Source: Microthyrium microscopicum
Lineage: Eukaryota > Ascomycota > Dothideomycetes > Microthyriales > Microthyriaceae
Reading direction: 5' to 3'
Length of the DNA stretch: 64,000 nt
Assembly: GCA_010405405.1 (NCBI GenBank)
Contig: MU004233.1
Coordinates: 2,320,715-2,384,714, forward strand
The translations under genes were made by a program, and so were the position numbers. The notes beneath the pieces were generated by a model, which was not told where the DNA came from, searched no databases, and worked only from the letters and a program-made list of their open reading frames with translations. Positions 23,283 through 35,158 of this stretch are shown in pieces (the stretch's first letter is position 1; the number at the start of each line of letters is the position of its first letter).

Positions 23283-26200
23283 CTAAACAGGGGCCAATGG
23301 TCGAGGGCCTTGGTGAATGTGATTGTTGAGAGTTGCAAATAGCTTCTCGACTTCGGGGCTTGCTTTGACAAATGGCAATTCCCAGAATTGATAACCCGGG
23401 TTCTTGTAGAGTTCAAGCAAGACAACGATTACGCCCCAAGGATGTGGACGGTGCACGTGTAGTCGTTCGATGAGGGTGCGCACAATCAACTCCATGAGAC
23501 CTCCGTGTAGCTCGTCGGCAGATGATGTGTTGACGCCGAATAGATCCATCAAGGCACACATGAACCAATGGGTGTGCGAGTTGGGGAATCGCAGTTGGTC
23601 GACCACTGCATTGACAAACAGATGGCGGTCATCCAAGTCAAGAGCCTGACCCAATTGCTGGAAGAGCTGAGCATGCGGAGATGACTTATTATATCCGTTA
23701 GCTAGCTCAAGAGCCTTGACGCCAGTGTGAAAGACAACGGCATTGATAATGGATCGATGATACGATTCGCCTTTGATGGTCGCTTTCTTGGGAGCTGACA
23801 CACTTTCATGCAACAATTCGCAAAAGTTGGCAATGCCCTGTTGTGATGGTTGCGCATTTTCAAGAAGAGACTCGAGTGATTTCATCACGCCAGATTCATT
23901 GAGAATGTTGACATAGTCTTCTCGAAAAGCTGGGGCACTGAGCATCTCTTCGATGTGATCCAATTTCAAGCTTCCAGCAAAAGGATTGGGAAGTTCAGCC
24001 TGTTGAACCGGCACCGCGCTCAATACCAAGTTCTTGGCTTGGACAAAGTAGTCAGGTAGCCGGTTGAGCAGTGTTAGATGGTTGGAGCTGAAGAAATCCG
24101 GGAAGTCGTGATGAAGAATAACCAACAGTCGTAAAACGCCGCGGTAAAAGTCTTGACCGCGTGCATATAGTTCTGGGTTACCCGATTCAGGAGCATTCAT
24201 TAAACCGGTGGCCGTGTCAAATACGATATGCAGAAGTTGAAGGTATTGGTCAGTCGACTTGCGGAGATTGGAAACCGTCATATCTTCATCCATGTCAGTG
24301 TTTACAATTGGATTTCTCATGCCCAGCATTGCCGGTATGAAGATGCGATGAGATATCAGACTAAGCCAAGCAAAAGCAAAACCTGGAAGGTAATTTGGTT
24401 GCATGGCCATGAAGCCTTGCGCCACGGTAAGATATAGATCGCTTTGCTGAATATATGGCGAGTTCAAAGAGTGGATTTCCGAGAGCAGGCTGGAATAGAA
24501 GCGGAAGAAGATCTTTTGATTGGCAAGATCTTGTCGATGCTTCCAATGATCGCACTGGTAAAGGATCGCAACGCTAAGCATAGAATCAAAGAATGATATG
24601 CTGTCCAATTTGACTTCTCCATCGGTTTTCACACCATGATAGACAGTCAAAGCCACGATAAGCCCAGCAAGAGCATCGATGTGGATGTAAGCTTGGTCTA
24701 CTGAACCACCATATGGTGTGGCCTCTTCTTGTTCGTATGCCATGATGGAGAGATCCAAGCACAGACGAATGAATACGGCGAGCTCTTCGGCGTTTTTGAG
24801 CACATCGCGATGGTGCAGTTGGTGGATGAAAGACGCAACAGTCTTGTCGGTTGCTTCCGGGCGACTTAGTTGAAGCCATTCCTCAAAGATATGCTCAATC
24901 TCATCTTGCTTGTTGGATGAGAGGGTTGCCATCTCATTGCTTGGTGTTGGAATTCGAAGTTTGTCAAACAATTCTTTACCAGCGTCAAGATTTGGATCTT
25001 CGTGGACCCACTGTGTCATAACCTCGAACGAGCTAGCAAAGTTCGCTCTTATCGCTAGCGGATGCTCGCTCAACAAAAGCTCATCAACGAATCGAGCCAG
25101 ACACACAATGGCTATTTCATGCCGATTACGAAGACCCTTGGCAATAATCGCATCTACTTTTCGCAAGTCCATCAGGCGGGCGTTGACAAGATGAATGGTG
25201 ACTGGAGATGAAAGAATTCTGTCGTCCTCGAGTGAGGCAAGCCACAAAATGATTTGTCGGGCGGCATGCATGGAAAGCTGACAGAGATGAGCCAACACTT
25301 GGACGGCAACTTCGATCTCAAGTCGTCCTTCGGCCTCATCGTACATGGTAATTGGGAGGCGGCCTGCAATAAAGAGAGCAACCTGATCACGCTGGTTGCC
25401 AGAAGCATCAACAAGCTGGATGAGTTGATCGTAGAATTCTCGGACCGCGGAGTTTGGAGAAAGAAGCTTGATGCTGTCTTCAGGAGCGTCTCGAGCACTT
25501 CGAAAAAGCTCTACATACAAGGCTTCTATTCGTTCACCAAGAGAAGCAGGCTCGCTGTATCCATTGAGCTGAGGTTGTGGGGTTGAAATTCCTTGTGGGT
25601 TCATCATTCGAGAATTGGGAACTTGGCGCAGAACAGCTGGAGCTTCAGCCGGGGTTGGAATGGCAGACGTGAACTGTTCTTGAATCACATCTGGTGGCAA
25701 TTGCTGTCTAGTATCCTGTCCTAGGCCCTGATGCGGCCCAGCGATATTGCGAGTGGCACCAAAGTTTTCATAGATTGCAAGCTGTTCGGGGCTCAGATTG
25801 CCGTAGCCTGAAGGCTTGAAAGGATCTGGGATGGCATAGGCGTATTTTGAAGGCGGCGGGTAGGAGTATGGCTGATCAGGCTGTGCTTGCTGGTGCATTT
25901 GACGGAGTTGGATCGAATCACGAATCTGATTTTCGATTTCGGCAACCGAGTACTTTTCAGCAGCCTCTTCGATGACCCGACAGACAACGTCAATATTATC
26001 GTTGACAAACATGAGAATCACGCCCTCAGGAAAACTATCCCCAGGAAGAGTGCGGGAGTTGTTGCGAACGTGATTGGTAATACTCATGCGGAGTGGCTCT
26101 CGACAAGTGACCATGGCCAAGCTACCGGACAGCGACTTGACCATGTTCTGCGCTGCATCACGAAGTTGATCTTCACGAGATTCTGTGGCATAGTCTTTGG

Positions 26201-29200
26201 TAACCAGCTGCGACGCTGCTATGGCTGCTATCGTTACCGACCGCTCGACCACAGGATATATGATTTCGGTGATAGCTTGAGTAGCAGCTTGAGCAAAGAC
26301 TTGATGAACTTGATCATCTGCGAGAATTGTGCTGGAGTTTGGTGGATACTGAAGACGTTGGCTAATGTCCGGCAGGTTTTCGGCAAGAGAAGCAGGAGAA
26401 AAGGATCCTCGATTGACTCGAGGGCGGGGAATCAAAGACATGTCGTGGAAGCCGTCAAGTCCTTCGGGAATACCCGTGCCAAACTCTCCGTGATCCGCGA
26501 GGGCCTCACTCTCTCGAATGACAGTGGCGGGTTCAGCCTTCTTCATGTCAAACTTCAATGCTCCACAGAGGGCTTCAATTTCAAACTTGAGGTTTATTCG
26601 AAGTTCGGAATATGTGTAAAGCTCGAGTAGCACTCGGAGAATCTCGACAGTCCACGGATTGGGTGGTTGGAAAATCTCACTCTTTGTGGCTTCCGCGAGT
26701 ACCTTTGCCGTGAAAGGGATTGCGATGGCTAATCGTTTGGTAGCATTGGCTTCAATAAGAAGATCCTTGAAGGAGAGGTTCTTGATCTTGATGGGAACGT
26801 CACGAGCCAGAGTTATGGAGCCTAGCCAGGAGCCTAGGCTTTTCAAGTGATTCTTTTCAGTCGCTGAGGTCATCGTAGCCTCCATATTGAGTAATCGAGC
26901 TACAGAGACATAAGTCTCTCGTATGATCTCTTGCCATAAAAGGCTATCGTTGAACAAATCAATCAACCTAAGGTAAAGACCTTGGAAGTTCGACTGAAGT
27001 TTGGCACGTTCCTCAACGATATACTCGGCAAACCATTGATGATGTTTCTGTTCGAGAACTTCCATGATTCCTGGTTGTTTTTCTTCAATATTGGCGGGAG
27101 AGACATTGTTGAGAATGAATAGTATCTTGTCTTGAACATCTTCGGACGGGGCTTCATAGGTCGAGTCGTGAAGTGGAGGATCGGCATGGATACAGCTGAA
27201 GCCAAGCGATGGCACCTCTGCATAGTCTTCGCCATTGCCATTTGGGAGCAATTTCGGGCTTGTGACATGCTCTTCACCATCTGGTCGACCGTTGCGGACA
27301 ACATCTTCTGCAATGATCCATACATCAGTTTCCTGGAGTTCTTCGATCCTTAGTAGTCGTTCGCAGAAAGTGGGCCAGTCTGCTAGTCTGCTTTGAAATT
27401 GTTTCAGGGCTTGCAGGCCGAACTTATACAGCTTTTCTTCCCGTGACGCGCTTGATTGAATAGCCTCCAGAACCATTGCCAAGCCCACTTGAAGCGCAAT
27501 TGACGATAAGAGATTGAAGTTGATTATACCGCCAAATAGAACCGCAGTGGTGGATAGAGCATCGACTGGGTATTCGGCGAAACAATTATATTCGTCGAAT
27601 AGACCATTGATCATGCACGCAAAGAGCTCCTGCTCTTGTGGGTTATCGGATTGCTTGAAGCGCTGCAAATACTCGATGACATCTCGAACTTTGCTGTCAC
27701 CATTATACAGCTTCTTGAAATGTTCGTTCATGATTTGATCGGCTTGTGAAGACAATTGATGACCTTCTTTTCCGTTGGCCTCGATCACATCATCAAAGCC
27801 TTCGCCGTAATTTATCAGCCGGGGGTATGCGTTGATGCAGATCTTGAGGACGGCGACCAGAGACTCCTCAGGTAGATGAGGTTGGAGAAAGTTCAAGAAA
27901 CCGAAGACAGTCTTTACAGATAATTGAACGGTTCGCGGAGCAGTAGGATCTCGCTGCATGGCCAATTCGCTTCTAGCTTTGGCCTCTACAATGCGAGCTA
28001 GTCCAGTAGGGAAGGCAGCCGGTATGGCGTTGTATTGTACGTCAAGCCAGGCTTCCAGATCCAGAGTCCCTTGAGAATGCGCTAAAGCGGCTAGATCAAC
28101 ACCAAACTCGTTGGAAATCGATGTTAGTGTTGGAATCCATCCGTGCTCATTGGCATGTTCGTAAATGAAATACAGATCTTGCGGGTTTTGTTGATACATT
28201 TCGATGAATTTAGAGGCAAGCCAGAGGTTGTTTTCGCGTTTCCATAGCCCATGAAAGACGAATTTGTCGCCTGGCAGGCGCTTTCGGAGAAATGGAGTGA
28301 AGAGTTGATTGAAGGCTTGCGACTGTAAAGAGCCCCAAGGACTGGGTACGGCACCAGTCGCGAGAACGAAATAGTCGGTGTGAGGATTAATGATGGTTTC
28401 GGGTATGCGCATCGAATTGGCTTTGGCGTATTTCTCAGGAGATTCGAAGATCATGCTGAAAAGCGCGGCGGTCGCATCGAGAGAAACAAAAGGGTGTCGT
28501 ACTGCCAGTTCAGCATGTGCTTTCACCTCGTCAGTCGCGTCCTCAAAGGTTTCGAGATCGTAGGCCTTGCGGAGCCGGGGTATAGTAGAAGCATCTAGCT
28601 CGTCAGTGCTACAGGATAGGAATGCGGCGACAAAGGATAATTGAGTCTCGGTGTTGAGCCATTCCCCGCCCCAGAGTAATTGAATATCGAAATTTTCATA
28701 TTCTTGGCCAAGGGGTAGAAGAGCGTGGTAAAGAGCCAAGAATTGGCGCTTTGATATTCGCAAGTCTGGCCGGTCAAATGATCCAACAACATCTTGCCAA
28801 TCTGTTCGCTTGCTAATTCGATGATCCTTCAAGGTATTTAGGAAAGTTGTCGCGTCGTAAGTCATTCCTAGATCCTGACTCAGAACCATGTAGAGGAGTA
28901 CGTTGGCGATATGGGTAATTGAGACATCTCTAGTATCGATGTGGCTCAGCATTTCTTTGCAGCTTTCGAATGAGGCCGTGGCACTCGGACGAGACTTTTG
29001 AACGAGCTTCAATAGTAGGTTGGTTGTATCAAGAAGTGCGGAGAGCTGTAAGAGGTTCATGATTTCTGGTGGGACATCGGATTGAAGCTTATCAAAACGG
29101 GACCGAATGACGAAAACGAGATTGGCAGGGCTCTCTTCGGTCCAGTTTCGTGGCGGGTCATGGATGATATGTTCAAGGAGGGAGTATAGATAGGCGATTG

Positions 29201-30104
29201 GTAGGTCATCACCTGCTTCTGAAGTGGGGCTGGCGATGATCATCAAAAGGTGTTGATAATTATTTGCCAGTATGGCATCAGCTGCGAGGTGTTAGCATAT
29301 TAAACAGTTGGGGATGAGCGTTGGGTACCCTTTGTCCGTAGGTCGGGTTTTGACGCGTTCTTGAGGGACAGCGCCAACATGCATTTAGCCACGGCATCCA
29401 ACTTGAAATGTTCCATGAACTTTGAAACATCGAAATTCTTGAACAATTCGCCTTCGGTAGTATCAATGGACTCGGCAATTTTGTCTGCTTCATCGGGATC
29501 TATCCGTATCTTTTGAACATATCTCGTGAGGAGGTCATAGCTTCCTTGTGGTTGTGCGGCATTGTTGAAAATGTAGTCGGCATTGAGTTGGAGAATTCGA
29601 CGGAAGAATTTAGGATACACGTCCATGCCGTGCTGCGATATCATCTAGATGTAATTGTTAGAATATTGTTTTTGCGTGATGGATGGACATGTTTACGTCG
29701 GAGATTTGCTCAGCTTGTGATTCGCGCTTGACCGTGTCCTTTTCCTGATTGATGGTACCCAACAGTATAAAGATCTGAGTCAGAACCAATCTCGACAAGC
29801 CTGATGGATTGGCAGCAGAACTAGGAGAGGCAGTTTGTGATAGAGCGGGAGAGGCACGAGGTATTCGCGTCGAGCCCCCTCCGCCGCCAGTCGCACTAAC
29901 ACCTCCTTGTGAAGCGGTAGGCAGAGCTGCGGCGGCGGAGGCAGGAGGCTGCGAGCTCGCGGAGGACGCTATTCTGGCGCGAGATTGCAGCTGGCCCGAT
30001 GAAGGCTGCTGCGAACTTTGCGGCGAAAAGGGTGAGGGATTGGTGGAGGATTGGGTGTGCGAAGCTGGCTCGGTATAGATTGGAGGCAGGCGTCGTGGTT
30101 GCAT
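23283..30104 (-). CDS. NOT1: CCR4-NOT complex scaffold subunit NOT1 (CDC39), 2240 aa
   Basis: Model: complement of 23,283-29,281, 29,329-29,644 and 29,697-30,104; introns of 47 and 52 bp, and all phases close. NOT1 is the scaffold of the CCR4-NOT deadenylase that shortens poly(A) tails and represses translation. Visible parts, in order: a disordered Ser/Pro/Ala-rich N-terminus (1-~90), alpha-helical HEAT repeats, a MIF4G fold binding CAF1 (about residues 965-1,155, including SLGSWLGSITLARDVPIKIK), the DUF3819 CAF40-binding helices (about 1,228-1,318, from VHQVFAQAATQAITEIIYP), and the C-terminal NOT-module/SHD domain (about 1,690-2,230, ending HPWGVIVVLLELYKNP). Length matches ascomycete NOT1. 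It starts divergently from the F-BAR gene. Confidence 0.95.
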
Positions 30105-31580
30105 GAAGACATGCGCGCAACTCGAGGCGGATGGGCACAGGTGCCAGGAAGAGGAGGTGAGAGAGAAGGAAGTGAAGCAGGCGGTAGAGGGAGGAGAATG
30201 GGTGGGCGGGAAGAGATAGCTTATGAGATGGATGGGGGAAATGGATTGGTGTTGGAGAGATGATGATGGATCTTGATGGTGAAGTTGGGAGTAGTGTGAG
30301 ATGTCGCATTGTCAGTCAGCCAGTTGGGAAAGAACAAGCCAAGTCCTGCGCTTGTATGGCAGGAGCACCTCTCAGTGGGCAAGCACGACACGACTCGCTG
30401 TCTTTGATTGGTAGGAACGAGTCGACCACCCGCCTGTTCACGTGACTATATCGCAATTGCCCTGAATTCTGTCACAGACTGTCAGTGTCGACTTCAAAAT
30501 TGAACGTCTTCTCAAAATATCATTAACCAAGATATAAGACAGTACCAGTCAGATATGGCAGCAATTGCCTGGATATCTAGCTGGACCATGGCGACCTTGC
30601 AGGCTGTAACACTTCTTCTCAGCTCATCAACGTAGCCTAGGATCATACATTGAGTCGTGTTTTCTCTTCCACTGCGCGTTCTACAGTACAACTTTAGAGC
30701 TTTTGCTCACGAGTCACGAAGCACTTGTCTCATCAGTCATCATCATGCATACCAGCACCAAGTAGGGCTTGAATGACAGTACTTTATCGAAATCAGCTCC
30801 TAACTCTTCATGATCTATATCAGTCATCATATGCCTTAACAGTTATGACTTGGATTTTTCCCGCATTGTCTGGAACTCGATCAGGTGTCTGGCAACTTTG
30901 GATCTTGATATATCAGTTCTGGTGCGACCAACATAATTCTTGCAAGCTTGAACCTCCTATTTCGAGTAGATACAGCCTTGAAAACACACGAGAACAATAG
31001 CGCTTTTAAGCATGGTCTCTAGGAGAAATTATTCAGCTCAGATCTTCGTCCTTGATCTCAGGCTTTCGTCTGTCTTTAGCTTTCACGCTGCGCAGCTGGA
31101 GTTAGTGTTCTTTAGCAGTCGCGTCAGCGTGTTACTGCTGTGCGAGCAACGGCAAAACATTGCAAACAACCTTCTCAGTATCTGAACATCAGTAGCTTAA
31201 ATAATGAAAATCAGCATAAAAGTACACTGTTACCTTTTAATCGATTTTAAAAAAGTGAAACTTCTGATCTTCTGCATGCAAATCGCAAGAAGGAAAGTGA
31301 TGAAGGTGTTGGAGCGTTGGCGCCAAAAAGAGCTGGAGTGGGGTTGCGGGGGCAACGAGTAAACAAACACGCCTCTCCAATATCATCACTTGCACAAGAG
31401 CATCACTCTCAATACCCGTTCACCCTGGTCCTAGCAGTGAGAATTCCATATTGCCTTTCATTCCTGTGTTCTCACCACCGAATCTCAATTGTCCTCTTTT
31501 CCTTCTGCTCACTGCGATACCTACATTCCGGCCAAAACTAAGCAGACACTGCCGCTGCTGAACAAGAATATCCACCCAAG
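30105..31580. promoter_or_regulatory. Shared divergent upstream region of NOT1 and the F-BAR/SH3 gene
   Basis: This 1.48-kb region separates the two start codons. It contains a palindromic CACGTG at 30,439-30,444 in the context TTCACGTGAC, 335 bp upstream of the NOT1 start, which suits a bHLH factor. A pyrimidine-rich tract lies at about 31,440-31,520 before the F-BAR gene. No ORF is supported. Any regulatory role is inferred from position. Confidence 0.4.
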
Positions 31581-34500
31581 ATGCCAGCTGCTGCTGCTGG
31601 TGACGCTCCGGGGGTGTCCTATTCTTGTGAGTAGACTTCATCCTCGCGCTAGATATGTCTAATAAGCTATAGTTGCGAACAATTTCTGGGGAAAGGACGA
31701 TGCTGGCGTTGCTCCGCTGTTGGAGCGCATGCACAATGCCAAAACTACCTGTGACGAAATCAAGACATTCTATTCAAGTACGCTCTATTATTCCACGCAA
31801 TACACCTTTTGCTAACATCAATCTAGCTCGCGCTGCAATAGAAGACGAATATGCCCGCAAACTCGCCGCCCTCGGAAAGAAGCCGCTCGGATCAGGCGAG
31901 TCTGGCACCCTGCGCATGTCCCTCGATACGATCCGCAAAGAAGTAGAGTCCATGGCCAAAGAACATCAAACTGTCGCCAATCAGATGAAGTCCGAACTCG
32001 ATGAACAACTCGCTATAAATGCTGGGGGCCTCAAAGAGCGACGGAAAGTTATCCAGACTGCCATCGAAAAGCTGTACAAGCTCAAATGCCAACAAACGGC
32101 TACACTCAACAAGACTAGGGAAAAATATAAGCAGGATTGTTGGAAAGCAAAAGGATACTCTGCCCAGTCGCATATGGTCATGGGTCAAGAAGAGCGGAAG
32201 AACAAGGCCAAGTTGGAGAAGACATATGCGCAAATGGCGACAACTAGTACGGACTACCAAGATGCGGTTGCTGCTCTTCAGGAAACTACTGGCCGATGGA
32301 ACCGAGAATGGAAGAATGCGTGCGACGTGAGTCCATGCCACGAACAACGATGGGACAGTAACTAATGAGCACACAGAAATTCCAAGATCTTGAAGAGGAG
32401 CGCATTGAGTATCTCAAAGATAGTTTGTGGATCTTTGCAAACATATCATCCACCGTTTGCGTAACTGATGATCAGGTTAGTAACTTGAGGCTATCAAATT
32501 ACCATGCTAATGCTGCTACAGTCTTGCGAGAATATGCGTTTGTCCCTTGAAAAATGCGACGTAGACGACGATATCATGTCATTTATCAAAATCCAAGGAA
32601 CTGGACAAGAAATCCCCGATCCACCAAAGTTTATCGACTTCCGTCGCGATGATGCTGATGACACGGCCTCTGAAGTCTCTGTTGCCAACAATTGCTCTAT
32701 CGCTCAATTTCCACGAGCCTTGAATCCATCCATTCGACCTGGAGCTTCGTCTCCACAGCCTTCTGTTTTCGAGTCTCACCATGATCCAAATTCGGCCCTG
32801 GCACGAGAAATGGGCATTGGTAGTTCGCCTCTTCAAGCTACAGCTGGCTCGGAAATCCCAGAGCCGATAAAGAAAATGAAGTCTCGCCAGCCATCGGTGG
32901 AGCCTGAGAGTCCATATGGCCAACCTACCTTCGCCACTTCATACGTTGATCCCAAGCCGGCTGCAAGAAATTACCCTCCAGATCAATTCTCGAGATCTGT
33001 ACCCCCTCTCAATGGCTCAGACATGAGTTCGTCGTCAGTGAGCTACAACCGACGACCATCTCAAGACTCTCATAGCGAACTCTCTCAAAACTCCTTCACT
33101 AGCTATGAAGCATCCAGTGTTGGCCATCAATCGCCCGTCAAACAGATGGCCGACGAGCCAGCAAAGAAGAACCCTTGGTACAAGAGCCCCTTCAGCCGAT
33201 CCAAAGCATCTGGTCTCGACAGCGCAGAATCAACACCAACACCTACCAACCGCGCCGCAAGCCGCAATACCTGGGGTCCCGTCGCAGCCCGTCAAGCAGG
33301 CATGGACAGCACACCCTCCCGCAACGCACGCGGCGCCCTCTTCTCCAACCAACGCACCGCCTCTCCCGACCCTATGATAGATCCCTCCGCCAAAACCCAA
33401 CTCAACATCGGCTCCAACATCTTCGACGTCTCTCCCAACGCCCACCGCCAACACCAACAACCACCATCAACACAGCTCGGCGACCCAGCAGACCCCCTCG
33501 AACAAGCCCTCGCCGACCTCGCCGACATCACCAAAGGCCCGCGCGACCGCGAATCCGCAGACCACCATCTCGGCCTCCACACCCCAAACCCAGGCTCTCC
33601 CCTCCCCGGCGCCGTCCCAACCCCCTTCGCCGCCTCCACCGCCCGCAGCACACCACCACCCGCCTACGCCGCCGCGCCCATCGGCCACCTCGGTGCCCCA
33701 CCAGCAGCACATACAGCGCGCGACATGCACGCCGCCAAAAACCGCTACGTAAACCAACGCCGCACAGTCTTCGACGACGGACGCGCAAGTCCCAACCCCG
33801 TGCGCGCAACAAGTCCCCGTCCACCGAACCAACAGCAACCACAGCAAGGAACCTACAACCGCCCACCCAGCGCCCAAGCATACAACCGCCCCGCCTCCCG
33901 AAACACCCAAGCCTACACCACCACCCCCGTCCCACGCGCCACATCTCCAAATCCCTACGCATCCCGCCCACGCGCAAACACAAGCACACCGCAAAAGAAC
34001 TACAACAACACCGGTTCCTGGGGTTCGCGCGGCCGAAACAACGCCTCGCCTGCACCACCCACCAACCTCCCTCCACGAGCGGTATCACCTAATCCAGCTG
34101 CATATGCGAGCTCGCAGAGTAGACCGGCCAGTCGAGTCGCGAATGGGAGTGGCGAGATTGTAACTATGCGTGGTAGACCTAATAGCCAGTACTATCCGCC
34201 GGAAGCTGCTGGACAGGGACAAGGTGGACAGGTTAGTACGCGCGTGCGGAGTAAGAGTGTGGCGGATGGGAGACAGTTTACGAAGGATGGGAGGGTTATT
34301 TTGCATTTTAGTAAGTTATACTTGCCCCTGATACGCCAGTGAGGGTGACCGGAGCTTGCGAGGGATCATCAGCTTGCGAGGGATCAGTCACTATCCTCTG
34401 AAGTGGACAAATCAGCTAACGAGTATTCAACAGCACGAGCAATGTACATGTACCAAGCCCAAATCCCCGAAGAACTAGGATTCGGCAAAGGTGACGTCTT

Positions 34501-34603
34501 GGCCGTCCTACGACTGCAGGATGATGGCTGGTGGGAGGCGGAGAGTGTTAATCAGCCGGGGAATAGAGGGTTGGTGCCGAGTAATTATTTGCAAGCTTGT
34601 TGA
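31581..34603 (+). CDS. F-BAR/SH3 cytokinesis protein of the Cdc15/Hof1/Imp2 family, 902 aa
   Basis: Six exons: 31,581-31,626; 31,673-31,777; 31,827-32,326; 32,377-32,475; 32,522-34,310; 34,434-34,603. All phases close. Residues ~15-270 form the F-BAR domain (FANNFWGKDDAG start, EIKTFYSTRAAIEDEYARKL, long coiled coil with NKTREKYKQDCWKAKGY). A disordered Pro/Ser/Arg-rich middle of about 550 residues follows. Residues ~848-902 are an SH3 domain (ARAMYMYQAQIPEELGFGKGD, DDGWWEAE, GLVPSNYLQ). The family bends membrane and organises the contractile ring and septum. The last intron contains an 18-bp direct repeat (34,353 and 34,371). The domains are clear; I assign the family, not a specific ortholog. 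Confidence 0.93.
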
Positions 34604-35158
34604 TGCGAGCTTGCGAGTATGACGAAGGCTGGATGAATAGGAAGGAGGAAGTGGATGGTTGTGGGTTCAGGCGTATGGGGCCGTTTTGCTGTTAGATTGT
34701 ATATACAGCGCTACCGTTTTGCGCGATTTGATGGCGTGGTGCTGGCGTTGGTATGGCATATGAACGGCGTCATAAATGACTGATTGACTACTTGTATTGT
34801 TCACGCTGAATACAGTACCTAGAGTATCACAAGTTTAACTAGTATGGCAGAATATGACCGGTCTGACTCACAAGATAAAGATAAACGGGGTGAAATAAGA
34901 GTAAAAAGGGTGTCTTGATATGCCAAAAGGATCAATATCAAAACACCATGTTATCCATTCTGAATCATCAACAACACTACCAGTAGTAGTGATGATATAA
35001 CCAAACCCAATCCCGCATAAATAAATAGCAAAGTGGTATCTCAAGCTAGACATCCATTCCCAATGTCCACCAACGCCAAACAAATTTTTGTTCCAAATCA
35101 TCACCATTCCCATCATCATGAACCCCTCCACCCGTCATTAGGTGTGTCATAATCATGC
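34604..35158. other. Convergent intergenic region
   Basis: 3' flanks of the F-BAR gene and the RING/LON gene. No gene seen. Confidence 0.4.

Noticed and set aside
33175-34092. Long ORFs in other frames over the F-BAR gene's proline-rich region
   Set aside because: Shadows of a C-rich, low-complexity coding strand; they are Arg/Pro- or Gly/Val-rich without domains.
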